Positions 9,438-19,921 are shown, counted from the first letter of the stretch. The stretch is DNA of 64,000 nt from Shewanella sediminis HAW-EB3 (GCF_000018025.1 NC_009831.1:992001-1056000); one strand, 5' to 3'. Program-made: numbers and translations. The notes: generated by a model not told the origin, from the sequence alone.

Positions 9438-10940
9438 ATGACTGAACAAGTACAAGATGAGAATAAATTAATTGCAGAGCGACGTGCCAAGCTTGAGCAC
9501 ATTCGTGAAAACTGCCCTGCAAATGGTCACCCGAATACCTTCGATCGTAAACACAAAGCGGCAGACATTCAGGCTGAATTTGGTAATAACACCAAAGAAG
9601 AGCTTGAAGGCATGGGCATTGTGCGCAGTATCGCTGGCCGTGTCATGGCAAAGCGTGGTCCTTTCCTGGTCATTCAAGATGTCAGTGGACGCATTCAGGC
9701 CTATGCCGGAAAAGATGTTCAAAAAGATCTTAAAGCTAAGTTCCAGGGCTTAGATATTGGTGACATTATCGGCGTGACTGGTCAGCTTCACCTGTCGGGT
9801 AAAGGCGATCTTTATGTGAACATGGAAGAGTATGAGTTGCTGACAAAGGCGCTACGTCCATTGCCTGAAAAGTTCCACGGTCTAACTGACCAGGAGACGC
9901 GTTACCGTCAGCGTTACATCGATCTGATCGTTAATGAAGAGTCTCGTGAAGCCTTCATAATGCGCTCAAAGGTGGTTTCTGCTATTCGTAACTTCATGGT
10001 TAAGAAAGAGTTCATGGAAGTTGAAACGCCTATGATGCACACCATTCCTGGTGGCGCTTCGGCTCGTCCGTTTGAAACGCATCACAATGCACTCGATATC
10101 GCTATGTATCTTCGAATTGCACCAGAGCTTTACCTTAAACGTCTTGTTGTTGGCGGCTTCGAGCGTGTGTTCGAAATTAACCGTAACTTCCGTAACGAAG
10201 GTTTGTCGCCACGCCATAACCCAGAGTTCACTATGATGGAATTCTATATGGCGTATTCAGATTATAAAGATCTGATGGATCTTACCGAAGAGATGCTAAG
10301 TTCTATTGCCACCGAACTGTGTGGTTCTCCAAAACTGCCATACGGTGAGCATGTTGTTGACTTTGGTGGTCCATATGCACGTTTAAGCATGTTGGATGCA
10401 ATCAAGAAGTACAACCCGGACAACGCCACTATTCAGTCTATGACTTACGAAGAAGTGAAAGACGTTGAATTTATGCGTAACCTGGCTAAGAGCCTGGGCA
10501 TGACTATCGAGAAGTTCTGGACCTGTGGTCAGCTTCTTGAAGAGATCTTCGGTGAAACCGCTGAGACTCAGCTTATGCAGCCTACCTTTATTACCGGTTA
10601 CCCTGCGGATATCTCACCGCTTGCACGTCGTAATGACGATAACCATTTCATCACTGACCGTTTCGAGTTTTTCATCGGCGGCCGTGAAGTCGCTAATGGT
10701 TTCTCTGAGCTCAACGATGCAGAAGATCAAGACAACCGCTTCAAGGCACAGGTCGATGCAAAAGATGCCGGTGATGATGAAGCTATGTTCTATGATGCAG
10801 ATTACATTACTGCGCTAGAGCACGGTCTACCACCAACTGCGGGTCAAGGTATCGGAATCGATCGTCTGGTGATGTTATTTACGAACACTCACACGATTCG
10901 TGACGTGATCCTGTTCCCGGCTATGCGTCCTCAGGGGTAG
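9438..10940 (+). CDS. lysS: Lysyl-tRNA synthetase, class II
   Basis: Charges tRNA-Lys. At 500 residues it has the usual length. The N-terminal OB-fold anticodon-binding domain covers about residues 60-150 ([11 protein letters not shown]). The class II catalytic core has motif 2 ([20 protein letters not shown]) and motif 3 ([11 protein letters not shown]) intact. A GAGAGAAG ribosome-binding site lies close to the ATG. It follows prfB by 70 bases, probably in one transcript, and ends at a strong terminator. Confidence 0.97.
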   Translation: MTEQVQDENKLIAERRAKLEHIRENCPANGHPNTFDRKHKAADIQAEFGNNTKEELEGMGIVRSIAGRVMAKRGPFLVIQDVSGRIQAYAGKDVQKDLKAKFQGLDIGDIIGVTGQLHLSGKGDLYVNMEEYELLTKALRPLPEKFHGLTDQETRYRQRYIDLIVNEESREAFIMRSKVVSAIRNFMVKKEFMEVETPMMHTIPGGASARPFETHHNALDIAMYLRIAPELYLKRLVVGGFERVFEINRNFRNEGLSPRHNPEFTMMEFYMAYSDYKDLMDLTEEMLSSIATELCGSPKLPYGEHVVDFGGPYARLSMLDAIKKYNPDNATIQSMTYEEVKDVEFMRNLAKSLGMTIEKFWTCGQLLEEIFGETAETQLMQPTFITGYPADISPLARRNDDNHFITDRFEFFIGGREVANGFSELNDAEDQDNRFKAQVDAKDAGDDEAMFYDADYITALEHGLPPTAGQGIGIDRLVMLFTNTHTIRDVILFPAMRPQG

Positions 10941-11013
10941 CATCTAGTTGAGTTCAAGCCTCGCACTATTGCTTAGAGATATTGCTTAGTGATTGTGGGA
11001 AGGCTTATAAAAG

Positions 11014-11039
11014 AAAACCAGCTTAATCGCTGGTTTTTT
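11014..11039 (+). terminator. Intrinsic terminator of prfB-lysS
   Basis: AAAACCAGC / GCTGGTTTT stem with a 6-base loop and a T6 run, starting about 75 bases after the lysS stop. Confidence 0.9.
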
Positions 11040-11203
11040 CTTTTCTGCTTCCCGCTGATATTTGAAATATTCCTATTATTCTTTTCTTAGTTGAAGTTTC
11101 ACTCCTATTTTTATAGTGTAAAGAGTAATAATCATTGGTTTGTACTGCTGTTAATCGTCATTTATCTGTTTTTAAGTAAGACATTGTTTAAGTTGGTTTC
11201 CTC

Positions 11204-13657
11204 ATGATTGATATTAACGTTCCTCAAGATACTTGGCTAAAATGGCAAGCGTCAATTGACCTTATTACCCGCATCTCTCACTGCGTGGGCGTATTGAGTG
11301 TCGTGGATGCAGAGAATCAACTATGTGCGAAAATCAGTGCAGGGCTAAAAGATGAAGACACCGCCTCTTACGAAGCCATTTCTCTCAATATTAAGGAAAC
11401 CAGTGAAAGGGTCTCTATTGCCTTACTATGGCCATCGAAAGCCATCTTTGGTGAGCTCTCTTTCTACTTAATCGAACAAACCGATAAAGCCGAGGGACCG
11501 ACGGATTGTTTAGTACAAACCAAGCAACTTGCACGGCTTACTGCGGACAATATAGAACTACAACTGGCTGAGCTTTATCGTCAGTATCGTTGCCAAGAAT
11601 CTCAGGTTAGAGGTCGTGTCTCTAACGGGGATGTTATCGATCTACAGCTCTTTATCGATAGTTTGAAAGAACATGTTTGGATGAAAGATATTGAAGGACG
11701 TTACGTCATTTTCAACCGAAGCGTCGAAAAATCATGGGGGAAAACCCGTGAAGAGATCATGAACAAGACGGATGAAGAGTTATTTGTTGCCGATTTAGCT
11801 GAAGAGTTTATTCAAGCCGATACGGAAGCCATTAATAAGGGCGAGCAGATCACGGCTGGTGAGTGTGAGGGACAACATGCCGAAATCGATAGATACTGGT
11901 TAGAGACCGCAAAAGTTCCTGTGGTGACAGATGATGGTTGCCTTAAGGGGGTCATAGGACTCTCCAGAAATATCTCTCAACATAAGGCTGTACAAGAGCA
12001 GTTAGAGCTTTCCGGACGGGTATTTGAAAACTCTGTCGAAGGGGTGATGATCACCGACCGGGATGGCAAGATCATAGAAACTTATGGGGCTTTCTCTGAA
12101 ATTACCGGGTATTCGAGGGAGGAGGTGTTAGGTAAAAATCCCAGCATGTTCAGCTCCGGTCGACACGATAAAGCCTTCTATGATGACCTGTGGACAGGTT
12201 TGTTGCACAAGGGGAGATGGCACGGTGAGATCTGGAATCGACGCAAGAATGGCGCCATCTTCCCGCAGTTGGTTACCCTTAGCTCGATGCTTGGTGATGA
12301 TGGGTTGGTGCGATATTTCGTTGCCGTGTTTACAGATATTTCGGCGCAGAAGAAAAATGAAGAGCAGCTGGCCCACCTTGCTTACCATGATCCTTTAACC
12401 AACCTGCCTAACAGGATGACGTTAACTGCCCAGATTGAGCAGGAGCTCCGTCATGCTCAGTATCAAGGCTCTCAGTTGGCTATCGTGTTTATCGATGTGG
12501 ACCTGTTTAAGCAGATCAATGATAGTTTCGGTCATCTTATGGGTGATGAAATCTTGGTGGAGCTGGCCAACAGGTTAACGGCTCAAAAAGGCGCCGAGGA
12601 TACACTGGCGCGTATTGGCGGCGATGAATTTGTCGTGTTGTTTCCAGGGGGCGGAGGCAGTGAAGAGCTCACTTTAGCCCTGAGTAAGTTAAGGGAAGCG
12701 TTCGAACAGCCTTTTTCTGTCGGGGAGAACGATCAGGTCAGGTTGACTGCCAGTATGGGCGTCTCTGTTTACCCCCATGATGGTAAGGATGGTTATACAC
12801 TGTTAAGAAATGCGGATGCTGCTAAACACAGGGCTAAGCAGGACAGTCGTAACAGTTATGCTTTTTATACCGAGTCGCTGACCTTAGAGTCACGAGAGCA
12901 CCTTAAGCTGCAAAGTGCACTGCATATGGCTCTGGAGGAGGGGAACTTCCACCTGGTTTACCAGCCGAAACTTAACTTTAACAGTCTTAAAACTGTGGGT
13001 TTCGAGGCCTTACTTAGGTGGCGAGACCCTGTTTTAGGCGATATTTCTCCTGGGGTATTTATTCCCATCGCGGAAAAAATAGGTCTGATTAATGCTATTG
13101 GCAGCTGGGTGCTGAGAGCCGCATGCCTGCAAGGCGTTAAGTGGATCGAGCAGGGCAAAACATTTGGTCGTATTGCGGTGAATATCGCCGGTCAACAGAT
13201 AAAGCGGAGCTCATTTGTTGAAGAGGTCAAACAGATCCTGAATGAGACAGGCTTTCCTGCTCAGTCGTTGGAGCTTGAGGTTACCGAGAGCTTTATGATG
13301 TCGGATCCCGAAGTGGCTATTCGTGATCTCAGGGTGTTAGGTGACTTAGGCATTGAGCTCTCTGTCGATGATTTTGGTACCGGCTATTCTTCACTTAATT
13401 ACCTGAAAAAACTGCCTATTCATAAGTTAAAAATCGATCAGTCCTTTGTCAGGGATATACCTTCTGACGCTAATAACACCGCCATCGCTAAGGCTGTGAT
13501 TGCCCTGGGCCATGCCTTGAATTTACAAGTTATTGCGGAGGGAGTTGAAACTGAGGAACAAGCCGATTTCTTACGTGAAAGCGGCTGTGATGAAGTGCAG
13601 GGATACCTCTATAGCAGGCCTCAGTTACCCGAAGCGTTGCAGCAATTTTTGTACTGA
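11204..13657 (+). CDS. GAF-like/PAS/PAS/GGDEF/EAL cyclic-di-GMP signalling protein
   Basis: An 817-residue soluble protein. Residues 1-140 resemble a GAF-like sensor, including a WPSKAIFGELSF segment like the WPDG-FG-I motif of that domain. Two PAS domains follow (about 147-263 and 266-385), then GGDEF (about 395-550) with an intact active-site loop RIGGDEFVVLF near residue 467. The EAL domain (about 560-815) has intact FEALLRW near residue 600 and DDFGTGYSSLNYL. Both synthesis and hydrolysis of c-di-GMP are possible from the motifs. Which one dominates cannot be told. The gene is monocistronic. The same GAF-like start appears in the two degenerate GGDEF proteins at 37-39 kb. Confidence 0.92.
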   Translation: MIDINVPQDTWLKWQASIDLITRISHCVGVLSVVDAENQLCAKISAGLKDEDTASYEAISLNIKETSERVSIALLWPSKAIFGELSFYLIEQTDKAEGPTDCLVQTKQLARLTADNIELQLAELYRQYRCQESQVRGRVSNGDVIDLQLFIDSLKEHVWMKDIEGRYVIFNRSVEKSWGKTREEIMNKTDEELFVADLAEEFIQADTEAINKGEQITAGECEGQHAEIDRYWLETAKVPVVTDDGCLKGVIGLSRNISQHKAVQEQLELSGRVFENSVEGVMITDRDGKIIETYGAFSEITGYSREEVLGKNPSMFSSGRHDKAFYDDLWTGLLHKGRWHGEIWNRRKNGAIFPQLVTLSSMLGDDGLVRYFVAVFTDISAQKKNEEQLAHLAYHDPLTNLPNRMTLTAQIEQELRHAQYQGSQLAIVFIDVDLFKQINDSFGHLMGDEILVELANRLTAQKGAEDTLARIGGDEFVVLFPGGGGSEELTLALSKLREAFEQPFSVGENDQVRLTASMGVSVYPHDGKDGYTLLRNADAAKHRAKQDSRNSYAFYTESLTLESREHLKLQSALHMALEEGNFHLVYQPKLNFNSLKTVGFEALLRWRDPVLGDISPGVFIPIAEKIGLINAIGSWVLRAACLQGVKWIEQGKTFGRIAVNIAGQQIKRSSFVEEVKQILNETGFPAQSLELEVTESFMMSDPEVAIRDLRVLGDLGIELSVDDFGTGYSSLNYLKKLPIHKLKIDQSFVRDIPSDANNTAIAKAVIALGHALNLQVIAEGVETEEQADFLRESGCDEVQGYLYSRPQLPEALQQFLY

Positions 13658-13696
13658 TCACAAGAGTCCTGTTACAACAGTTTAGATGCTAAGGCT

Positions 13697-14353
13697 TCAG
13701 ATACTCTCAGGGTTTTTCAGTAGAATGACTTCGCCGGACTGCATCCTATCGAGATGAATATTGCCAATTCTCACTCTGACCAACCTAAGAGTTGGAAAAC
13801 CAGCCGCCGCCGTCATTTTTCTTATCTGACGGTTTTTTCCTTCGCCTATAGTGATCGATACCCAGCTCATTGGCCCATGCTTAGGATCACGAGGCTTACG
13901 TCCATTAGACGGTAATTCGGGTTCATTCTCCAGTTTAAAAACTTTGCAGGGCAGGGTGAGATATTTTTCGCCTTTGATGCCAATCTCGACCCCGGTTTGT
14001 AGCTTCAGTATTGCGGCGTCATCGATGTCGCCATCAACCTGCACATAATACTCCTTTTCTACTTTTTTACTGCGAACCTGGTGGCTGACCATGCCATCGG
14101 TAGTCAATAACAGTAGCCCCTCAGAGTCATGATCGAGTCTGCCGATTGCCATTGTGCCGGCTGGGAATAGGGCTAGTTCTGCCAGCAGTTTTTTACTCTT
14201 TCTTCTTTCCGGTACAAATTGACTCAGGTAGCCATAGGGCTTGAAAATTTTATAGTGGTGATGGGGTTGAGAAGCATCCCTTATCGACAGACACTCAGTA
14301 TTGAACTCATAAGAGGTATCGTTATTCGTTGGTAGCGGTTTATTTTCAGGCAT
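13697..14353 (-). CDS. rluE: 23S rRNA pseudouridine synthase, RluE type
   Basis: A 218-residue RsuA/RluB-family synthase. The catalytic motif GRLDHDSEGLLLLTTDG carries the nucleophilic Asp. The protein lacks an N-terminal S4 domain and begins almost at once with HYKIFKPYG, which together with its length points to RluE (U2457 of 23S rRNA in E. coli). The C-terminal IGEGKNRQIRKMTAAAGFPTLRLVR segment is typical. The exact target is transferred from the E. coli family member. Confidence 0.88.
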   Translation of the reverse strand: MPENKPLPTNNDTSYEFNTECLSIRDASQPHHHYKIFKPYGYLSQFVPERRKSKKLLAELALFPAGTMAIGRLDHDSEGLLLLTTDGMVSHQVRSKKVEKEYYVQVDGDIDDAAILKLQTGVEIGIKGEKYLTLPCKVFKLENEPELPSNGRKPRDPKHGPMSWVSITIGEGKNRQIRKMTAAAGFPTLRLVRVRIGNIHLDRMQSGEVILLKNPESI

Positions 14354-14505
14354 CTATGGTTTAGTCATCTGTTTAGAGCTGCACAGAGTATAACCTGAAC
14401 AGAGAATAGGAGGGGAGCCGTGAGCGAATTAAAGATAATGGGGAACTCTCTAAATCGTTTGTTACCACCTTGGGTTAAGGGTCTGTCACTCGATTTACAA
14501 TTAGT

Positions 14506-14523
14506 AATGACAGCGTTGTCATT
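14506..14523. promoter_or_regulatory. Putative NagR-type (LacI family) operator upstream of nagB
   Basis: AATGACAGCGTTGTCATT is an 18-bp near-perfect palindrome (one mismatched pair) centred on CG, 67 bases before the chosen nagB ATG. LacI-family operators have this form. As I recall it, the published Shewanella NagR motif is very similar; no search was run. Confidence 0.6.
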
Positions 14524-14589
14524 TGAGGTTATAGTAATGTTATAAAGTATTGGTTATGTGTCTAACTGGGTGTGGGTGGTTCTGAAATT

Positions 14590-15378
14590 ATGCAAATCGT
14601 CATTTTAAAAGATAGTGCCGAAGTCGCTGCTTATGGCGCTAATATCTTTATTAAGCAATTACAAAAGAAGACGAATTCTGTTTTAGGCCTGGCGACAGGA
14701 TCGACACCGGTCTCATTATATCGAGGTCTGATCGAGGCATGTGATGCTGAGTTGATCTCTTTTAAGGATGTGACCAGCTTTAATCTCGATGAATATCTGG
14801 GGCTGAAGGGGACACACCCACAAAGTTATCGTTATTTCATGAATGAGCAGCTGTTTAACCATATCGATATCATTAAGGCACAAACTTACGTTCCACCCGG
14901 AGATGCCGAGAATCCACTCGAAGCCTGTGTGGGTTATGAGGAGAAGATAAAAGCCGCCGGCGGTATCGATATTCAGTTGCTGGGTATAGGCCGTAATGGA
15001 CACATAGGGTTCAATGAGCCCTCGTCAGGCTTAATGTCACGTACTCGTGTAAAGACATTAACCAAGGCCACTATCGAAGATAATGCCCGATTCTTTCACG
15101 ATGATGAATACCAGCCTCACCTGTCGATTACTATGGGGATTGGTACTATCTTAGATGCTAAGAAGGTGGTGTTATTGGCAACGGGTGAGAATAAAGCCGA
15201 TGCCATTTTGGCTACGGTGGAAGGGCCCTTGATGGCCGCGTGCCCCGCCTCTGCGTTGCAACTGCACACCGACGCCGTCTTGGTGATCGATGAGGCCGCA
15301 GCATCAAAATTGTCAGACCGTGATTTTTATAAGCATATCGAAAATGAAAATCAGAAGCTGATGGCTAAACTTCCCTAG
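14590..15378 (+). CDS. nagB: Glucosamine-6-phosphate deaminase
   Basis: Converts glucosamine-6-phosphate to fructose-6-phosphate and ammonia in amino-sugar catabolism. The SIS-like fold begins at [16 protein letters not shown] (phosphate binding). The active-site region [17 protein letters not shown] includes the conserved Asn-Gly-His. From the ATG at 14590 the protein is 262 residues, close to the 266 of E. coli NagB. An in-frame GTG at 14572 would add six unusual residues. This is the classical NagB fold, and no nagA, nagK or transporter lies next to it. The upstream operator is the only visible link to a nag regulon. It converges tail to tail with the next gene with no gap. Confidence 0.9.
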
Positions 15379-17115
15379 TCAATTACAAGTTCCGCCTGGG
15401 ACATCTGGGCTATTTTCATAACTTATTTGATTCTTTCCGCGTTGTTTGGCCCGATAGAGTTGCTGATCGGCAAGTGAAATCAGTTGCTCTAAGGTGAACT
15501 GAGCCGGACTCCCGTGTGCCAGCCCTATACTTGCGGTTACCTGAAGTTCATTACGGTCAGCAATAAATGCATGCTTTGAAATGCTCTCACACAGGTGTTT
15601 AGAGATAGTCGAAGCCTCTTTGAGCCGAGTCTTGGGAAGCAATAGAATAAACTCCTCACCTCCCCAGCGAGCTACGATATCTTGCTGCCTGAGATTCTTG
15701 TTCAATAGTGTTGCAAATTGAACAAGAACCTCATCACCGACAGTATGACCATATGTGTCGTTGATGGCCTTGAAATAATCAATGTCGATAATGATCATCG
15801 ATACTCCAACTCTTGTCCTCTTTTGCTTCCAGAAAGATGGAGTTATCTCATAGAAGGCCCGGCGATTTTTGAGTCCTGTCAGAGGGTCGATCTTGGCCTG
15901 ATGTTCGGCAATGAGCTTCTCTCTTTCTGTGGCGCGAAATTTGACAGCCAGCGCCAATGCCAATAACACTATGTCGATAATAATGCCGATTTCCGCGGCG
16001 CGATAGGTTAAGTCAGTAAATGGAATAAAGCCCCAAACCGCCATACCTGTGACGGCGGCACCTGTCATCGAAGATGTCGATGCCAGTAAAAATACCTTAG
16101 CGCTTGGGTTGCCGACATTAAATGCCATGATACCAAGCAGTATCATCATAAATGAGAATAGAAGCATAAAGTCGAAGGCAAAAATGAGCCCAAGAACCTG
16201 ATCGTCGGCGATGAAGGCCATAAGCAGGAGTAGAGGGAACAGGATGCAGATAAGCTTGGTGAGTTTATAGGTGCCCGGCAGGAAGGATTTTACCCGCAGA
16301 AAACGTAATGCAAACAGCAGGCCAGTCACATTGAACAGCATCATCAATACCGGGTTTGCCCACTGCTGCCATCGTGGGAACTCAGGCCATAGCCACTGAT
16401 AACCATGGCCTGTATAGGACAAGTTCATCAATAGAAATCCAAATAAAAACATCGAGTATAAGAGGTAGCTGATGCTTCTCATCCCGATAAATAACATCAG
16501 GTTGTAGATAAGCAGGCAGAGTACTGCACCATAGAGGAAGCCATAGCTATAACTTTGGAATTGGGATCTATCCAGTGCTGTATCCAGACTTGAAAAGTAT
16601 ATCGGCAACACCATAGGATCAGGAGATTCTATACGAATTAATACCGTCGTTTTTCCCGGTGTGAAGTCATGGTCGAAGCTGAAATACCTATCGTTTAAAT
16701 TGCGGTCGGTGAAAGAACTTCTATCACCAGAATATTGAGTCAAAATCTGACTGTATGCGGTAGTTTGTGTCGGAATATAGTGAATGTCGACACTGTCCAG
16801 CCAGGATGTCGCTATCTGGATCCGCCTATTAACCGGGAAGGTTAGTGGATTTTCAACATCAAAGGCCAACCAGACGGGTTTAGATCCAATACCGAAGCTG
16901 AGAACCCTTGAATGAGAGGCTGTAAAACCCCCTTGCAGATAGTTTGATAAGGCTGAGTTAACACAGAGCGGCTGCTGCTCTTGAAAGAAGAGGAGCTCTC
17001 TACCTATCGGTTGTTTAGACACGTTTGACGTATCTAAAGGTGCAGCGAGTACTGGCAATAGGCTTGATAATATTGCTAGTAATGTGGATATGAGTGTGAG
17101 AGTAACACGCCGCAT
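15379..17115 (-). CDS. 7TMR-DISM diguanylate cyclase
   Basis: A membrane diguanylate cyclase. From the ATG at 17115 a signal peptide (MRRVTLTLISTLLAILSS...) starts a 578-residue protein; an in-frame GTG at 17169 is less likely because it precedes the signal sequence. A periplasmic 7TMR-DISMED2-type beta domain (about 40-170) is followed by seven hydrophobic helices (about 185-390). A GGDEF domain (about 410-570) follows with DPLTGLKNRRAF and an intact active-site loop RWGGEEFILLLP. DISMED2 domains are thought to bind carbohydrates or similar ligands. The gene is monocistronic and abuts nagB convergently; no functional link is implied by this alone. Confidence 0.9.
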   Translation of the reverse strand: MRRVTLTLISTLLAILSSLLPVLAAPLDTSNVSKQPIGRELLFFQEQQPLCVNSALSNYLQGGFTASHSRVLSFGIGSKPVWLAFDVENPLTFPVNRRIQIATSWLDSVDIHYIPTQTTAYSQILTQYSGDRSSFTDRNLNDRYFSFDHDFTPGKTTVLIRIESPDPMVLPIYFSSLDTALDRSQFQSYSYGFLYGAVLCLLIYNLMLFIGMRSISYLLYSMFLFGFLLMNLSYTGHGYQWLWPEFPRWQQWANPVLMMLFNVTGLLFALRFLRVKSFLPGTYKLTKLICILFPLLLLMAFIADDQVLGLIFAFDFMLLFSFMMILLGIMAFNVGNPSAKVFLLASTSSMTGAAVTGMAVWGFIPFTDLTYRAAEIGIIIDIVLLALALAVKFRATEREKLIAEHQAKIDPLTGLKNRRAFYEITPSFWKQKRTRVGVSMIIIDIDYFKAINDTYGHTVGDEVLVQFATLLNKNLRQQDIVARWGGEEFILLLPKTRLKEASTISKHLCESISKHAFIADRNELQVTASIGLAHGSPAQFTLEQLISLADQQLYRAKQRGKNQISYENSPDVPGGTCN

Positions 17116-17499
17116 AGTTGAAGCCAGTGTAAACCTTAGGTGTGAGTTTCGTTTGTTTAATGTTAACACTAAAGCGGCGAAGGAAAAATGTACAGACTTA
17201 CTCGCTAAAAGTTGCTGTGGTTTTATTTGCTGGTTTTTTGCTCTCTTTGAGTTATGGTAAACAGAGTATAAGAATACAAGGAAGAGAGATGACAGAAACT
17301 GAAGCCCACTTTCCTCTGGAGGGTTTTGTTGAATACAGCGAATGCTGATTGTCGTCGGATATCCGGATAAAGGGGCGACGATTCCGGCTCACTCAATGCA
17401 GAAAAAATCCCTTGATGAGATCACCATCTTTCTTTAATCGTTTTACGTCTTTTACCGTTAACATAGCCTATTCAATGATGAGTTTGATATTGAGGAAAT
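17116..17499. other. Intergenic region between the 7TMR GGDEF gene and the cupin gene
   Basis: About 384 bases. It holds the promoter of the leftward GGDEF gene, a possible small rightward ORF (listed separately) and the leader of the cupin gene. No terminator or clear operator was seen. Confidence 0.4.
17160..17348 (+). CDS. Possible small secreted or membrane protein, doubtful
   Basis: A 62-codon frame from ATG 17160. It has a basic N-terminal stretch (LKRRRK), a hydrophobic core (VAVVLFAGFLLSLSYG) and a short polar tail ending in Cys, as in a small exported protein. No good ribosome-binding site precedes ATG 17160. The only well-placed one (AAGGA) serves an internal ATG at 17289 that would give just 19 residues. 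It may be chance. No family was recognised. Confidence 0.25.
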   Translation: MLTLKRRRKNVQTYSLKVAVVLFAGFLLSLSYGKQSIRIQGREMTETEAHFPLEGFVEYSEC

Positions 17500-17817
17500 A
17501 TGAATAAGAGTAATATTTTGAGTGAGCTTCCATCAGACCTTTCTATGGAAGTGTTCGAGCAGATCGGCGGCAACGACAAGGTGTTAATCGAACGTATTAT
17601 CTCTAAGGCTCATGTGACTCCTGAGGGGCAATGGTACGATCAAGATAGAAGCGAGTGGGTGATGGTGTTGAAGGGGGAAGCCAAGTTACAGTTTGAGCAT
17701 GGTGAGCTTATACACCTGCAAGCGGGTGATTATGTCGATATTGAGGCACATAGAAAACATAGGGTGAGCTGGACCAGCGAAGAGACCGAAACTGTATGGT
17801 TAGCAGTGCATTACTGA
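17500..17817 (+). CDS. Cupin-domain protein
   Basis: A 105-residue single-domain cupin_2 protein. Motif 1 is seen as EWVMVLKGEAKLQFE and motif 2 as LQAGDYVDIEAHRKHRV. Two of the usual metal-binding His in motif 1 are not obvious, so metal binding is uncertain. Small cupins of this type are of unknown function or act as isomerase- or dioxygenase-like domains. It precedes rlhA by 133 bases on the same strand. Confidence 0.75.
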   Translation: MNKSNILSELPSDLSMEVFEQIGGNDKVLIERIISKAHVTPEGQWYDQDRSEWVMVLKGEAKLQFEHGELIHLQAGDYVDIEAHRKHRVSWTSEETETVWLAVHY

Positions 17818-17950
17818 GCAAAGCCGGGTGAGTTCGTATTATCTTTCTTTGGTTAAAAAATGAATTTATATTAGCTAATCCCAATCGAGTAAACTTCTTT
17901 GCTATAATATCCCACCAAAATTTACGCGTTAACCTTTTGAGTGACTTTTT

Positions 17951-19867
17951 ATGAGCAAAGCTGCCATCTTTACCCCCGATGATATCTCGCATATATCGAA
18001 CCGATTAGAACTGCTTGCCCCGGCTAAAAATGCCGAATTTGGTATGGAAGCGATTCTTCATGGTGCCGATGCGGTCTATATCGGTGGCCCTGATTTTGGC
18101 GCTCGTGCAACGGCGGGCAATAGCGTGGAAGATATCGCCAGGCTGTGCAGTTTTGCCCATAAATACCATGCTCAGGTGTTTGTCGCCCTCAATACCATCT
18201 TGATGGATGATGAGCTGGCCGATGCTGAAAAGTTGATCTGGCAGCTCTATGAAGCCGGCGCCGATGCCCTCATCGTACAGGATATGGGGGTACTGCAGCT
18301 CGACCTTCCTCCTATCGCGTTGCATGCCAGCACCCAGATGGATAACCGCACCGCCGAAAAAGCGGTTTTTCTTGAGCAGGTTGGTTTCTCTCAGGTCGTA
18401 CTGGCTCGCGAACTGGGGCTGAGTCAGATACGCGAAGTGGCCGCTCATACCAAGATGCAACTCGAGTTCTTCATTCATGGAGCCCTGTGTGTGGCTTACA
18501 GTGGTCTGTGTAACTTAAGTCATGCATTCAGTAATCGCAGCGCTAACCGAGGTGAATGCTCACAGATGTGTCGTCTTCCGGGCGAGCTTAAGACCCGTCA
18601 GGGCGAGGTACTTGCCGAAAATGAGCATCTGCTATCGCTAAAGGATAATAATCAGACCGATAACCTTGAAGCCTTGATCGATGCCGGTGTGCGCTCATTT
18701 AAAATTGAAGGCCGACTCAAAGATATCAACTATGTGAAAAACGTGACCGCCCATTACAGGCAGGAGTTGGACAAGATCATCGCCCGACGTCCGGAATTGA
18801 AAGCCTCATCACATGGGCGCAGCGTGCATAACTTCACTCCAAATCCGGAGAAGACCTTTAACCGTGGACGAACGGATTACTTTGTTCATGAGCGCAGTCA
18901 GGGGGTCAGTGATTTTCGCTCACCAAAATATATCGGTGAAGAGGTCGCCACCGTTAAGGCCTTAGGCAAAGATTACATCGAGGTTAACTCTACCCATAGT
19001 TTTAATAATGGTGATGGCTTATGTTACTTCCCCGCCAACTATGCCAGTGCCAAGCAGTCCGATGATAAGCTGAGAGGGTTACGACTCAATCGCGCCGAAG
19101 GTAATAAACTGCATGTATTGGCTGTGCCAGGCGATCTTGAAGTGGGTATGACTATCTATCGTAACCGAGATCAGGCTTTCGAGGCGGTGTTAGCCAAAGA
19201 GTCATCGAAGCGCTCTATCGAAGTCGATATTAAGCTGACAGACACCGCAGATGGCATCATGCTGACAATGACAGATATCTATGGTCATCAGGGCGTGGTG
19301 ACTCTGGCTTTAGATAAACAGGCTGCCAATGAACCAGAAAGCGCTGGAGCAAAGCTACGTAAACAGTTAGGAAAACTTGGCAGTACCGATTTTGTTGCCC
19401 GTGAGATCACTGTCGAGACTGAGCAAGTTTGGTTTGCGCCTGCCTCGGTGATTAACGGACTTCGCCGTGATGCGGTAGCGGCGCTCGAGCAAGCACGAGT
19501 CGATGAGTATCAAAGGCCACAGCCTTGGAAGCATAATCAAAACGCCATGTATCCGACCAAGCACCTTAGTTACCTGGCTAATGTGGCCAATCAAAAATCG
19601 AAAGATTTCTATCAGCAGCATGGTGTGATTGAGATTGAGGATACCTATGAGAAGAACGGTATCACCGAAGAGGTCCCATTGATGGTGACTAAACACTGCT
19701 TGCGCTTCAACTTCAACCTCTGTCCAAAAGAGGTGCCTGGCATAAAGGCTGATCCTATGGTACTTGAGATAGGTAAAGATGTATTAAAGCTGGTTTTCGA
19801 CTGCCCTAAGTGTGAAATGATGGTGGTCGGCGCCAATCGCCAGGTGAAGAGCGACGGCAGAGGCTAG
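17951..19867 (+). CDS. rlhA: 23S rRNA 5-hydroxycytidine synthase, U32 peptidase family
   Basis: A 638-residue U32-family protein. Length and the motifs ILHGADAVYIGG, LIVQDMGVLQLD, EFFIHGALCVAYSGLC, SANRGECSQMCRLP and SFKIEGRLKDINYVKN match E. coli RlhA (YdcP). RlhA makes 5-hydroxycytidine at C2501 of 23S rRNA, dependent on prephenate and iron. The shorter tRNA-modifying relative TrhP (YegQ) is about 450 residues and does not fit. Conserved Cys pairs in the centre and CPKC near the C terminus may hold a metal cluster. A TATAAT-like -10 lies near 17903. Confidence 0.9.
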   Translation: MSKAAIFTPDDISHISNRLELLAPAKNAEFGMEAILHGADAVYIGGPDFGARATAGNSVEDIARLCSFAHKYHAQVFVALNTILMDDELADAEKLIWQLYEAGADALIVQDMGVLQLDLPPIALHASTQMDNRTAEKAVFLEQVGFSQVVLARELGLSQIREVAAHTKMQLEFFIHGALCVAYSGLCNLSHAFSNRSANRGECSQMCRLPGELKTRQGEVLAENEHLLSLKDNNQTDNLEALIDAGVRSFKIEGRLKDINYVKNVTAHYRQELDKIIARRPELKASSHGRSVHNFTPNPEKTFNRGRTDYFVHERSQGVSDFRSPKYIGEEVATVKALGKDYIEVNSTHSFNNGDGLCYFPANYASAKQSDDKLRGLRLNRAEGNKLHVLAVPGDLEVGMTIYRNRDQAFEAVLAKESSKRSIEVDIKLTDTADGIMLTMTDIYGHQGVVTLALDKQAANEPESAGAKLRKQLGKLGSTDFVAREITVETEQVWFAPASVINGLRRDAVAALEQARVDEYQRPQPWKHNQNAMYPTKHLSYLANVANQKSKDFYQQHGVIEIEDTYEKNGITEEVPLMVTKHCLRFNFNLCPKEVPGIKADPMVLEIGKDVLKLVFDCPKCEMMVVGANRQVKSDGRG

Positions 19868-19884
19868 GCTTGTCGAACGTAAGG

Positions 19885-19921
19885 CAACCTATGGTGATTC
19901 TTTGAGTGTCCCCATAGGTTG
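19885..19921 (+). terminator. Stem-loop after rlhA, possible terminator
   Basis: CAACCTATGG / CCATAGGTTG, a perfect 10-bp stem with a 17-base loop, 18 bases after the stop. The T-run is poor, so it may protect the 3' end rather than terminate. Confidence 0.45.
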
